A stretch of DNA of 64,000 nt from Thalassolituus alkanivorans (GTDB taxonomy: Bacteria; Pseudomonadota; Gammaproteobacteria; Pseudomonadales; Oceanobacteraceae): contig NZ_JAJAEL010000011.1 of NCBI RefSeq assembly GCF_020447205.1, positions 1 through 64,000 on the forward strand, given 5' to 3'. The notes under the pieces were generated by a model. It ran no database searches and was not told the DNA's origin. It saw nothing but the letters and a program-made list of their open reading frames with translations. Made by a program: the position numbers and the translations under genes. Below are positions 16,568 to 25,069 of this stretch, one piece after another; within the stretch, counting starts at the first letter, position 1; every line of letters begins with the position of its first letter.

Positions 16568-17629
16568 ATGAAGCCGTTAAAACGTCTGCTCACTGCCAGC
16601 CTGGTCACCCTGGCCGCCCTTACTCCATTACACGCTCAGGCCAAAGACAGTTTCCGTCTGGCCTGGTCTATCTACGTTGGCTGGATGCCGTGGGATTACG
16701 CCGACAAAGCCGGCATCGTAAAAAAATGGGCCGATAAATACGGCATCGAAATCGAAGTGGTGCAGATCAACGATTACGTTGAATCCATCAACCAGTTTAC
16801 CGCCGGTGAATTCGACGCCTGCGTGATGACCAATATGGATGCCCTGACCATTCCGGCCGCCAGCGGCGTCGACACCACCGCCTTAATCGTCGGTGACTTC
16901 TCCAACGGCAACGACGCCGTGATCCTGAAAGAAGGCAAAAGCCTGAAAGACATCAAAGGCCTGCCGGTGAATCTGGTGGAGCTGTCGGTTTCCCACTACC
17001 TGCTGGCACGCGGTCTGGAAAGCGTGGGCATGAGCGAAAAAGACGTATCGGTGATCAACACCTCCGACGCCGATATGGTTGCGGCTTATGGCACCGGTGA
17101 TGTTAAAGCCGTGGTGACCTGGAACCCGCTGGTAAGCGAGATTCTGGCGCAGCCAAACGCAACCGCCGTGTTTAACTCCTCACAGATTCCGGGTGAAATT
17201 ATCGACACCACTATGGTCAACAGCGAAACCCTGGCCGCTAACCCCGCCTTAGCCAAAGCCCTGACCGGCGCCTGGTACGAAACCATGAGCATCATGGCGA
17301 AAGACGACGCCGAAGGTAAAAAAGCACGCAGCATGATGGCCGAAGCCTCAGGCACCGACCTTGCCGGTTACGATGCCCAGCTGGCCGCCACCAAAATGTT
17401 CTACGACGCACAAAAAGCTGTGGAATTTGTGAACAGCGCCGAGCTGCCAAAAACCATGGAATACGTGGCGAAATTCTCCTTCGACCACGGTCTGCTGGGT
17501 GATGGCGCCGCCGATGCCGGCTTTATCGGCATGGCCTTCCCGAATGGCAAAACCTTTGGCGATAAAAGTAATGTGAAGCTGCGCTTTACCGACAGCTATA
17601 TGAAGATGGCGGCTGAAGGAAAGCTGTGA
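16568..17629 (+). CDS. Putative urea/guanidine ABC transporter substrate-binding protein (TIGR03427-like)
   Basis: 353 aa with a Sec signal peptide (cleavage after HAQA, about residue 25). The mature domain is NMT1/SsuA-like: RLAWSIYVGWMPWDYADKAGIVKKWADKYGI, a GEFDACVMTNMDAL segment and TSDADMVAAYGTGDVKAVVTWNP. This matches the family usually encoded next to urea (guanidine) carboxylase genes. Here no permease, ATPase or carboxylase follows; a terminator and metG come next, so it is an orphan binding protein. Control by the guanidine-I riboswitch upstream argues that the ligand is guanidine or a related compound (inference). AGAGGAAG ribosome site at 16556-16563. Confidence 0.85.
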   Translation: MKPLKRLLTASLVTLAALTPLHAQAKDSFRLAWSIYVGWMPWDYADKAGIVKKWADKYGIEIEVVQINDYVESINQFTAGEFDACVMTNMDALTIPAASGVDTTALIVGDFSNGNDAVILKEGKSLKDIKGLPVNLVELSVSHYLLARGLESVGMSEKDVSVINTSDADMVAAYGTGDVKAVVTWNPLVSEILAQPNATAVFNSSQIPGEIIDTTMVNSETLAANPALAKALTGAWYETMSIMAKDDAEGKKARSMMAEASGTDLAGYDAQLAATKMFYDAQKAVEFVNSAELPKTMEYVAKFSFDHGLLGDGAADAGFIGMAFPNGKTFGDKSNVKLRFTDSYMKMAAEGKL

Positions 17630-17650
17630 TGCCCGGCCATTGAGTATCAG

Positions 17651-17688
17651 GCGCTGCGCGGCAGAGTTTGCTGCCGCAGCGCTTTTAA
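17651..17688 (+). terminator. Terminator after the substrate-binding protein gene
   Basis: GCGCTGCGCGGCAG, short loop AGTTTG, CTGCCGCAGCGC with one bulge, then TTTT. It confirms that the binding-protein gene is transcribed as a single-gene unit. Confidence 0.8.
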
Positions 17689-17768
17689 GCCATACCGCAG
17701 CCATCGCGGCCAGCGGCAAAAATCGCTACAATGCTGCCCTTTCTTTGAATAACCCGTAGCGAATTGTC

Positions 17769-19889
17769 ATGACCGCACAGAATCCCCGCAAAATCCTCGT
17801 CACCAGCGCCCTGCCCTATGCCAATGGTTCCATTCACCTCGGCCACCTGCTGGAATACATTCAGACTGATATCTGGGTTCGGTTCCAGAAACTGCGTGGC
17901 AACGAATGCCACTATGTTTGCGCCGACGACGCCCACGGCACCGCCATCATGCTGCGCGCCGAAAAAGAAGGTATCAGCCCGGAAGAGCAGATTGCGCGGG
18001 TAAAAGCCGAGCACGAAGCGGATTTCGCTGGTTTCCAGATTGCGTTCGACAACTTCCACAGCACCCACAGCGAAGAAAACCGCCTGCTGTCAGAAGAAAT
18101 CTACAAAGCCTGCCGTGACAAAGGCCATATCGCCATCCGCAGCATCAAGCAGCTGTACGATCCGGTTAAAGAGCTGTTTCTGGCCGACCGTTATATCAAA
18201 GGCGAGTGCCCTAAGTGTGACGCCGCCGACCAGTACGGCGACAACTGCGAAGCCTGTGGCGCAACCTACACCCCGGCCGAGCTGAAAAACCCGTTCTCAG
18301 TTATTTCCGGTGCTACCCCGGTCGAAAAAGAGTCCGAGCACTACTTCTTCAAACTGCCCGATTTCCAGGAGTTTCTGCAGCAGTGGACCCGTTCCGGCAC
18401 CCTGCAGGATGAAGTGGCCAACAAACTGGCCGAGTGGCTGGATTCCGGCCTGCAGGAGTGGGATATCTCCCGTGATGCGCCGTATTTCGGCTTCGAAATT
18501 CCGGATGCACCGAACAAGTTTTTCTACGTCTGGCTGGATGCCCCTATCGGCTATATGGCCAGCTTTAAAAACCTGTGTGACAAGCGCGGTGACCTCGACT
18601 TTAACGAGTACTGGAAAAAAGACTCCACCACCGAGCTGTACCACTTTATCGGTAAAGACATTATTAACTTCCATGCGCTGTTCTGGCCTTCCATGCTGAG
18701 CGCCGCAGAATACCGCACACCAACAGCGGTCAATGCCCACGGTTTCGTGACCGTGAACGGTTCTAAAATGTCGAAGTCGCGCGGTACCTTTATTAAGGCG
18801 CGTACTTTCCTGAATCATTTAAACCCGACCTATCTGCGTTACTACTTTGCCGCCAAACTGAGCTCCAGCGTCGATGATTTCGATTTAAATCTGGAAGATT
18901 TCGTGCAGCGCGTAAATGCCGATCTGGTAAACAAACTGGTCAACATCGCCTCGCGTACCGGCAACTTTATTGCCAAAGCGTCCGGCGAACTGAGCGCGAC
19001 CTGCGCTGAGCCGGAAATGCTGCAGCAATTTATTGATGCCGGCGACCAGATTGCCAGCCATTACGAAAAACGCGAATTTGGCCGCGCAATGAAAGACATC
19101 ATGGCGCTGGCCGACCGCGCCAACGAATATATTCAGGAAAAAGCCCCGTGGGCGATGAATAAAGAAGAAGGCCGCCATCAGGAAGTGCAGGACGTATGTT
19201 CTGTGGCCCTTAACCTGTTCCGTCAGCTGGTGACTTATCTGGCACCGGTACTGCCGGAAATTGCCGACAAAACCAAAGCATTCCTGAATCTGGACAGCCT
19301 TGACTGGGAAGCACGCCGCGAGATTCTGCTGAGCCACAAAATCAATAAATTCCAGCCGATGCTGGCCCGTGCCGAAATGGACAAAGTAACCGCCATTCTG
19401 GAAGAAACCAAAACCGAGCTGGCCAAAGAAAACGGCGAAGCTCCGGCAGTGGATAACAGCGCCGATAAAACCGCTGCGAAAAACGCCGAGAAAAAGGCCG
19501 ATAAAAAAGCGAAGAATAAAGGACCAGAGCTGCGTGAAGACGGTAACGAAGTGATTGCCGACACCATCGAGTTCCCGGATTTCGCCAAAGTCGACCTGCG
19601 TATTGCCCGCATCGTTAAAGCCGAGCATGTTGAAGGTGCAGAAAAACTGCTGCAGCTGACGCTGGATATCGGCAACGGCGAAACCCGCAACGTATTCTCC
19701 GGTATTAAATCGGCCTACAACCCGGAAGACCTGAACGGTAAGCTGACCGTGATGGTTGCCAACCTGGCGCCACGTAAAATGAAATTCGGCATGTCCGAAG
19801 GCATGGTACTGGCCGCAGGCCCGGGCGGTGAAGATATCTTCCTGCTCGAACCACACGACGGCGCCCAGCCGGGTATGCGGGTGATGTAA
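17769..19889 (+). CDS. metG: Methionyl-tRNA synthetase
   Basis: 706 aa, class I synthetase of the long, dimeric type. HIGH-like GSIHLGH (about 20-26), zinc knuckle cysteines in [17 protein letters not shown] (about 145-161), KMSKS loop in [10 protein letters not shown] (about 333-342), anticodon-binding helical domain, a Lys/Ala/Glu-rich low-complexity linker (about 550-590) and a C-terminal tRNA-binding OB fold ([26 protein letters not shown]). Charges tRNA-Met with methionine in the cytoplasm. It has its own terminator. Confidence 0.98.
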   Translation: MTAQNPRKILVTSALPYANGSIHLGHLLEYIQTDIWVRFQKLRGNECHYVCADDAHGTAIMLRAEKEGISPEEQIARVKAEHEADFAGFQIAFDNFHSTHSEENRLLSEEIYKACRDKGHIAIRSIKQLYDPVKELFLADRYIKGECPKCDAADQYGDNCEACGATYTPAELKNPFSVISGATPVEKESEHYFFKLPDFQEFLQQWTRSGTLQDEVANKLAEWLDSGLQEWDISRDAPYFGFEIPDAPNKFFYVWLDAPIGYMASFKNLCDKRGDLDFNEYWKKDSTTELYHFIGKDIINFHALFWPSMLSAAEYRTPTAVNAHGFVTVNGSKMSKSRGTFIKARTFLNHLNPTYLRYYFAAKLSSSVDDFDLNLEDFVQRVNADLVNKLVNIASRTGNFIAKASGELSATCAEPEMLQQFIDAGDQIASHYEKREFGRAMKDIMALADRANEYIQEKAPWAMNKEEGRHQEVQDVCSVALNLFRQLVTYLAPVLPEIADKTKAFLNLDSLDWEARREILLSHKINKFQPMLARAEMDKVTAILEETKTELAKENGEAPAVDNSADKTAAKNAEKKADKKAKNKGPELREDGNEVIADTIEFPDFAKVDLRIARIVKAEHVEGAEKLLQLTLDIGNGETRNVFSGIKSAYNPEDLNGKLTVMVANLAPRKMKFGMSEGMVLAAGPGGEDIFLLEPHDGAQPGMRVM

Positions 19890-19901
19890 TCACAATAATG
19901 C

Positions 19902-19936
19902 AATAAAAAAGCCGGGCTTTAGCCCGGCTTTTTTAT
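19902..19936. terminator. Rho-independent terminator after metG
   Basis: A-tract, GCCGGGCT, loop TTA, AGCCCGGC, TTTTTT. Symmetric, so it can also serve leftward transcription, but no gene ends there from the right before 20005. Confidence 0.93.
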
Positions 19937-20004
19937 TGGTAATGACAGATTCACCTGACGTCAGCGATCAGCTGAATCACTCGCTACCAGATTCAGAGTG
20001 CAGT

Positions 20005-20997
20005 TTAAAACGCGGGAACAGAAACCACTATGTCAGCCTTCATATCATAAGCTCCCCGGCTGTAAATGCCCTCTTTATAATTGTTACCTGATACATAATA
20101 AGTTGCCGTATATTCGGGCACAGTCGCATTCGAAACACTATAAGACATTGTTTCTCCCTTACTATCAACATAGTCAAAATGTTCATGTTGGGGGCCTAAA
20201 TAAGCATCCATATAGCCACCGACATAACGGGAAAAAATATAGTTTTTGTTATCGCCAAAACCAAACAAGTCCAGACTGATGGTTTCGGAATCAAAAGTAC
20301 GCCCGACAGGAGTCTTGGTGTGAGTATCCTGGCAGAATGACTTCAGGTTATTTACAAAAGGTGCAGGATCGGCCAGATTTTCATCGGCAAGATCCACAGT
20401 GGTCACAATACTGCCTAGATCCGCTGTTGAATCGCTGATTTTAATCCAGGTCCAGTCTTCATCGCCTGTCTTATCATCACCGTGCTCAGAAACATCACTG
20501 CTGCCCGTCATTACATTGAATGTCGTTACATCCATCGACCTGCCGAGGATAACCGCCGTATCGGTCGTTTTCTTATAAGATCCCGATTTCTGGTTACCAT
20601 AGCAATTAACGATATCGTAATAGACAGTACTGCCATCGGCAGACTGGGATCTTTCTGTTAATTTGATAATCCAGGTACGATTGCCCGCAATATCCAGATA
20701 GTAATCGCCGAAATCTTCTTTCTCGGTATATTCCGTGCTGCCAATCCAGATACCAGCCATACGAGTACTGGCGATTGGCGATAATCCATGAATTGAAACG
20801 TCCGGAGTCGTTTCCTGCTCTTTATCAGACTCCTCACCACTGCCAGGCTCCTCACCAGAGCCGCTCTGACCAGATCCCTGATCGCCCGATGACGGTGCGC
20901 CCTGCTCTGAATCCGAACTTCCCGAAGCACCGCCCCCGCAAGCCGTTAATATAAGAAAAGCAGAAACAAAGAGTAGCGTCATTAAATTTTTAAACAT
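20005..20997 (-). CDS. Hypothetical lipoprotein
   Basis: 330 aa. Signal peptide with lipobox LTAC (Cys20), then a Gly/Ser/Glu/Asp-rich spacer (about 21-66, repeats of GSGEEPGSGEE type) and a soluble domain of about 260 residues rich in Asp, Tyr and Thr. Two or more Cys (CYGNQKSG and FCQDTH) could pair. No family is recognised. It is flanked by metG and the pseudouridine synthase gene and appears monocistronic. Lower GC than metG suggests less conserved, possibly acquired sequence. Confidence 0.75.
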   Translation of the reverse strand: MFKNLMTLLFVSAFLILTACGGGASGSSDSEQGAPSSGDQGSGQSGSGEEPGSGEESDKEQETTPDVSIHGLSPIASTRMAGIWIGSTEYTEKEDFGDYYLDIAGNRTWIIKLTERSQSADGSTVYYDIVNCYGNQKSGSYKKTTDTAVILGRSMDVTTFNVMTGSSDVSEHGDDKTGDEDWTWIKISDSTADLGSIVTTVDLADENLADPAPFVNNLKSFCQDTHTKTPVGRTFDSETISLDLFGFGDNKNYIFSRYVGGYMDAYLGPQHEHFDYVDSKGETMSYSVSNATVPEYTATYYVSGNNYKEGIYSRGAYDMKADIVVSVPAF

Positions 20998-21206
20998 TAA
21001 TCATCCTTATTTTTAATAATTTCCAATACTCATCAATTCAGTCACAGAGCATCAAGCGGGTCATCCTAAAGGCTGGAACAGGATAAATCCAGTTCATACC
21101 CTCAGTCATATAACCATTAAAGAATGTTAATTATGAGTTTCAGCAGATAATCCGATGCCGCGACTTATGGCTAAATGAGATATAAGAAAACTGAGGATTC
21201 TGGTTC

Positions 21207-21995
21207 ATGTATCTGACGGACAAGACTTCTGACCATCTGGCGGTGATTAATCATTGCCAGAACCCCGCAGGTTTCATTAAATATACGCTCACTTCACCAG
21301 AGTTTATCAACGTGACTGACGTAACACCTCCTGCTTACTACATCGCCCCACGCTGCGACGAAGAACTGCAGATTCTGCACGTTGATGACGATCTGATTGT
21401 GGTTAATAAACCGGCCTTTCTCTACACAGTGCCCGGCCGCGGTCCGGAGAACAGCGATTCGGTAATTACCCGCCTGCAGCCGGATTACCCCGAAGCCGTC
21501 ATTGTGCACCGCCTCGATCTGGATACTTCTGGCTTACTGGTTGTTGCCCGCTCCGAGCGCGCACGTCAGGTGCTGTCGCAACAGATCCGCGACCGTGAAA
21601 TCCAGAAAACCTATCAGGCCGTGGTCTGGGGCATTATTGAACAGGACGAAGGCGAGATTAATCTGCCCATTGGCAAAGACTGGGAAAACCGTCCGCGCTG
21701 TAAAATCGACTATGAAGAAGGCAAAGCCTCGCTTACCTATTTCACGGTCGAGCAGCGCAATCCGGACACCCACCGCACACTGGTAACGCTGAAACCCGTT
21801 ACCGGCCGCCAGCATCAGCTACGCCTGCATTTAAAATCCATCGGTCATCCGATTTTAGGCTGCGATTTATACGCCCACGACGAAGCCCTGCACGCCGAAC
21901 CAAGGCTAATGCTGCACGCCTGTGGTTTGGCCTTTAAGCACCCGGAAGGCCATATGGTGAGCTGGGATGTGAAGAATGATTGGGGATTAGATTAA
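21207..21995 (+). CDS. RluA-family RNA pseudouridine synthase
   Basis: 262 aa. Catalytic motif VHRLDLDTSGLLVVAR (about 98-113) with the nucleophilic Asp, plus VVNKPAFLYTVPG upstream and KPVTGRQHQLRLHLKSIGHPILGCDLY downstream. There is no S4 domain. It isomerises uridine in rRNA or tRNA; target not determinable. Start chosen for the TGAGGA site about 10 nt upstream; a GTG at 21312 is an alternative nearer the domain, as the first 35 residues are atypical. Confidence 0.9.
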   Translation: MYLTDKTSDHLAVINHCQNPAGFIKYTLTSPEFINVTDVTPPAYYIAPRCDEELQILHVDDDLIVVNKPAFLYTVPGRGPENSDSVITRLQPDYPEAVIVHRLDLDTSGLLVVARSERARQVLSQQIRDREIQKTYQAVVWGIIEQDEGEINLPIGKDWENRPRCKIDYEEGKASLTYFTVEQRNPDTHRTLVTLKPVTGRQHQLRLHLKSIGHPILGCDLYAHDEALHAEPRLMLHACGLAFKHPEGHMVSWDVKNDWGLD

Positions 21996-22011
21996 CGCAG
22001 CCTTATTAAAG

Positions 22012-22244
22012 CTATTTTTCACTGAGGATCTGGATGTCGGGATAATCTTCCTTCCACTTATCCCATTCATCCATAAGATGAAGATGATCATAATCGTCAC
22101 CCAGCTTTTCCATCTCGTCCGCTGCGTGAGTAAAAACGCAGCCAGATCTCTCAGGGTATCCGGAGATGCTTCAATCCCTATATCACTGAGCACCATACAG
22201 CCTTCAAGCTTAGTATCTTCCTTTTTAAAACCTGTTATTTTCAT
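22012..22244 (-). pseudogene. Frameshifted Imm32-like immunity protein
   Basis: From ATG 22244 the frame reads MKITGFKKEDTKLEG, then SDIGIEASPDTLRDLAAFL, and breaks in a run of five A (22132-22136; T on the coding strand). Adding one T there restores THAADEMEKLGDDYDHLHL then MDEWDKWKEDYPDIQ, ending at TAG 22012-22014, for a 77-aa protein. The ASPDTLRDLAAFL...ADEMEK...DHLHL pattern fits the Imm32 immunity family of polymorphic-toxin systems, from memory. No toxin gene is beside it. The break may be a real decay or a homopolymer sequencing error. Confidence 0.65.
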
Positions 22245-22293
22245 GATTACTTCTACATTTAACGCCCGCCATAAGCGAAGACTTGTGATTGGC

Positions 22294-22313
22294 TAAAATA
22301 AAATAAAATAAAA
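22294..22313 (+). repeat. TAAAA pentamer repeat, four copies
   Basis: Four uninterrupted TAAAA units lie between the Imm32-like pseudogene and the SEC-C gene. It is AT-rich promoter-like DNA and may be where the downstream leftward gene's promoter lies. Confidence 0.85.
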
Positions 22314-22366
22314 CGGAACGAAGCCAACTGTTGAAAATCCGGTTTAATAGCCTTGTTCTAGCTATT

Positions 22367-22945
22367 CTAACCACAGCATTTTTTGTTCTTTTTACCTGAG
22401 CCACAGAAGCAGAAGTCATTTCTACCGGTGTGATTCTTTGCTACAAACAAGAGCGATGGATAAAGCAGAGAAGCCTTGTACTGAAAATTCTGAAGGTCAG
22501 ATTGAGAAACTAATCCTTTGTTATCAATTCGCAATTGGTCAAGCTCTAGTTCAATACCGATGTATTCATTTATCGTCTTATTATCAATCAGAGGTATAAA
22601 CTTCATCGGTAAAAAGTCATTTTTTATTAGATTTTCTACCGAGTCATCTCGTGCAAAATTTAGCAAACCTTTACGGTACTTGTTTGGTGTTACGCAGATA
22701 AGTTTCCCAGCATCAGTTCTAACGATAGCATGAGCCGTCATTTTAACTGCCACGTTACCCAGACATGAGAAAATCCACCCGAGCTGGACACTGCCCCCGT
22801 GTTCAGCTATGTGACTTCTTACGTTGTTTAAGCAATTTTTTGGTTGCGCATTTTCATCTGGTCGAACTGGAATTTTCTCGATCTTTTTTACACCGCATTT
22901 TTTCAAAGTATTCGAGCATATTTCGGGAAAATCAAAATACTGCAT
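22367..22945 (-). CDS. SEC-C motif protein of unknown function
   Basis: 192 aa. A central domain of about 150 residues unlike anything recognised is followed by a C-terminal SEC-C zinc knuckle (FCFCGSGKKNKKCC, Cys at about 179, 181, 190 and 191), the same motif that ends SecA. SEC-C tails bind zinc and often mediate protein or ribosome contacts. AT-rich composition and neighbourhood (Imm32-like pseudogene) suggest accessory DNA. Upstream by 21 bp is a 32-codon ORF. Confidence 0.7.
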   Translation of the reverse strand: MQYFDFPEICSNTLKKCGVKKIEKIPVRPDENAQPKNCLNNVRSHIAEHGGSVQLGWIFSCLGNVAVKMTAHAIVRTDAGKLICVTPNKYRKGLLNFARDDSVENLIKNDFLPMKFIPLIDNKTINEYIGIELELDQLRIDNKGLVSQSDLQNFQYKASLLYPSLLFVAKNHTGRNDFCFCGSGKKNKKCCG

Positions 22946-22966
22946 CTATATACTCCCGACTCAAAT

Positions 22967-23065
22967 TTAGCTACAACAGCTTATTAGTATGCCTGCGCAT
23001 TTACCCTGAGCGATTCTTTCCAGAACCTCCGGATAACTCATTAAACAATCTGAGAAATCATCCAT
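22967..23065 (-). CDS. Possible small ORF upstream of the SEC-C gene
   Basis: 32 codons, MDDFSDCLMSYPEVLERI then AQGKCAGILISCCS, preceded by GGAAGGGATTTT. The first half reads like a helical protein. It ends 21 bp before the SEC-C ATG, so translation coupling is possible. It is short and could be a remnant of a larger gene; no homologue is recognised. Confidence 0.3.
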   Translation of the reverse strand: MDDFSDCLMSYPEVLERIAQGKCAGILISCCS

Positions 23066-23368
23066 AACTTAAAATCCCTTCCAGAAAACGCGCCCGCCGG
23101 TTAACTCCGGAATGGCTGGTATTGCCGGTACTGAAAGCTGTCACTCAGGCTATCGAACGACGGCTTTAGCTGACAAAGAACTTATCACCTGCCTGAACAT
23201 CAGGCAAGGCAAAGACTGGATGCCATGCGCCTTACTGGCGCAGCCTGATCACCAGAGTTGTGCACAGCCAATGCGAGGCCTTTATTTACCCTTTTTCCTC
23301 TCCGTCAGCGGCATTTTTCTGCCCGGCAAACAAGCGCACTGCACCGCTAAATCTGACTAACCAGTCAA
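23066..23368. other. Intergenic region before the urease operon
   Basis: About 300 bp with no convincing gene; short open frames here lack ribosome sites and protein-like composition. It contains the dyad GCCTGAACATCAGGC near 23191-23205 and, closer to the promoter, the inverted repeat TGACT-AACC-AGTCA at 23354-23367, which ends a few bases before the candidate sigma-54 element. Activator (NtrC-type) sites would be expected here, but no full GCACC-N5-GGTGC match was found. Confidence 0.5.
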
Positions 23369-23388
23369 TATGGTATCCCTCTTGCTTA
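23369..23388 (+). promoter_or_regulatory. Candidate sigma-54 (-24/-12) promoter of the urease operon
   Basis: TGG at 23371-23373 and TTGCT at 23382-23386 have GG and GC separated by exactly 10 bp, as in the TGGCAC-N5-TTGCW consensus; the CAC is replaced by TAT. It is about 70 bp before the ureD start. Nitrogen-regulated urease operons frequently use RpoN with NtrC, so control by nitrogen limitation is expected (inference). Confidence 0.6.
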
Positions 23389-23457
23389 ACAACCCGGCAT
23401 AACCCATTGCTGCCCGTTGTTATTGGGCTGGTTCTGACTAAACAGAGGAGATACGGC

Positions 23458-24342
23458 TTGAATCACCCCGTTCAGCCGCTGCTAAGCGCGCAGGCTGATG
23501 CACCATACTGGAACGCGCAGTTACAGCTGACCACACGCCAGACAGAAAGAGGCACCCGTTTGGTGCAGTGCGAACATAACGGCCCTCTTTATGTGCAAAA
23601 GCCTTTTTATCCAGAAGGGCCGGACTGTGCGCACCTGTATCTGCTGCATCCGCCTGGCGGCATGGTATCGGGTGATTTTCTTACTATTAATGTCAGTGCC
23701 GGGGAAAACAGCCATGTGCTGGTAACAACACCCGGAGCAGGACGTGTTTACCGCGCCCGTGCCGATGGTTTGCTGCAGCAGCAGAAAGTACAGCTAACGG
23801 TTGATAACAACGCGGCACTGGAATGGATGCCGCTGGAAACCATTTTATTTCCGTCATCGCGTGCGCAGCTGGAAACCGAAGTACATCTGGGTGAAAACAG
23901 CCGCTATATCGGCTGGGATATTGTCAGCCTCGGTTTGCCCGCCAATGGCAGCCGTCTGGATGACCTTGGTCAGCACACCACGCTGAAACAAGGGCTGCGT
24001 ATTTATTATAAGCAACAGCTATTGCTGAATGAGCGCCTGAGCCTGCATCCGGGTAACAGCGAATTATTAAATGCCGCCGCCGGTTTCCGTGGCATGCCGG
24101 TACACGGTCTGTTAGTGGCCGGACCTTTTACTCAGGGCTTTTGTGAACAGGCTCTGGAGAAACTTCAGGAGCTGTGCGCCGACCAACTGGCCGGTGTCAG
24201 CCTGAACGGCCAATTTTTAACCGTGCGTTATCTCGGCACCTGCAGCGAACAAGCTCGTCTGCTGTTGAGTGACGCCTGGGCGATTATCCGCCCGCAATTA
24301 ATGCAACGCCCGGCCTGCGCACCACGCATCTGGGCAACCTGA
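23458..24342 (+). CDS. ureD: Urease accessory protein UreD
   Basis: 294 aa from TTG 23458, which has an AGAGGAG site 8 nt upstream; the frame is open to 23260 but the extra residues are not UreD-like and would cross the promoter. Family features: YVQKPFYPEGPDCAHLYLLHPPGGMVSGD and LVTTPGAGRVYRARADG. UreD is the scaffold on which UreF and UreG assemble to insert nickel into apo-urease. First gene of the ure operon. Confidence 0.93.
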   Translation: MNHPVQPLLSAQADAPYWNAQLQLTTRQTERGTRLVQCEHNGPLYVQKPFYPEGPDCAHLYLLHPPGGMVSGDFLTINVSAGENSHVLVTTPGAGRVYRARADGLLQQQKVQLTVDNNAALEWMPLETILFPSSRAQLETEVHLGENSRYIGWDIVSLGLPANGSRLDDLGQHTTLKQGLRIYYKQQLLLNERLSLHPGNSELLNAAAGFRGMPVHGLLVAGPFTQGFCEQALEKLQELCADQLAGVSLNGQFLTVRYLGTCSEQARLLLSDAWAIIRPQLMQRPACAPRIWAT

Positions 24343-24386
24343 TTATTTCTGAATATATAAAGAATACTGATTAACTGAGGTGAACG

Positions 24387-24689
24387 ATGGAACTGCTACC
24401 GCGCGAAAAAGATAAGCTGCTGATTTTTACCGCAGCCCTGCTGGCAGAGCGCCGCCTGAACCGTGGTCTGAAATTAAATTACCCGGAAGCCATGGCCTAC
24501 CTGACCATGGAAATAATGGAAGGCGCACGCGATGGCAAAACCGTAGCCGAGCTGATGGGGTACGGTAAAACACTGCTGAGCGCCGATCAGGTGATGCCCG
24601 GTGTGCCGGAATTAATTCATGAGGTACAGGTAGAAGCGACCTTCCCGGATGGCACCAAGCTGGTCACCGTTCATGAACCCATTGTTTAA
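24387..24689 (+). CDS. ureA: Urease subunit gamma
   Basis: 100 aa, exactly the family length. [23 protein letters not shown] at the N-terminus, [10 protein letters not shown] and the C-terminal [24 protein letters not shown] are diagnostic. Forms the (alpha-beta-gamma)3 urease with UreB and UreC in the cytoplasm. GAGGTGA ribosome site. Confidence 0.98.
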   Translation: MELLPREKDKLLIFTAALLAERRLNRGLKLNYPEAMAYLTMEIMEGARDGKTVAELMGYGKTLLSADQVMPGVPELIHEVQVEATFPDGTKLVTVHEPIV

Positions 24690-24748
24690 AACGGCCTGCG
24701 TTTAAACGGCTTCAGCCGAGATGCTTAACGGTTTACAGGAGAAAGAAC

Positions 24749-25069
24749 ATGATCCCAGGTGAAATTATCGTCGGCGAAGGCGATATCGAATTAAATGCAG
24801 GCCGTGAAACGGTTCGTCTGCGTGTTGAAAATATCGGTGATCGTCCGATTCAGGTCGGCTCCCATTATCATTTTTACGAAACCAATCCGGCACTGTCATT
24901 TGAGCGGGAGAAAACCAGGGGCTTCCGCCTGAATATTGCCTCGGGTACCGCCGTGCGTTTTGAGCCGGGTCAGGGCCGTGAAGTGGAATTAGTCGCCTAC
25001 GCCGGAGACCGTATTGTGTACGGTTTCCGCGGTGAAGTAATGGGCAAGCTGGAGAAAATACATGAGTAA
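24749..25069 (+). CDS. ureB: Urease subunit beta
   Basis: 106 aa. [20 protein letters not shown] at the start, then [20 protein letters not shown] and [18 protein letters not shown]. It overlaps ureC by 8 bp, which suggests translational coupling of the two subunits. Separate gamma and beta genes are the usual bacterial arrangement. Confidence 0.98.
   Translation: MIPGEIIVGEGDIELNAGRETVRLRVENIGDRPIQVGSHYHFYETNPALSFEREKTRGFRLNIASGTAVRFEPGQGREVELVAYAGDRIVYGFRGEVMGKLEKIHE

Noticed and set aside
18885-19856. 323-aa frame antisense to metG
   Set aside because: Shadow of the metG coding strand; Phe/His/Gln-rich, no motif.
23112-23457. Upstream open frames before ureD
   Set aside because: They would cover the sigma-54-like promoter and have no ribosome site; ureD starts at TTG 23458.
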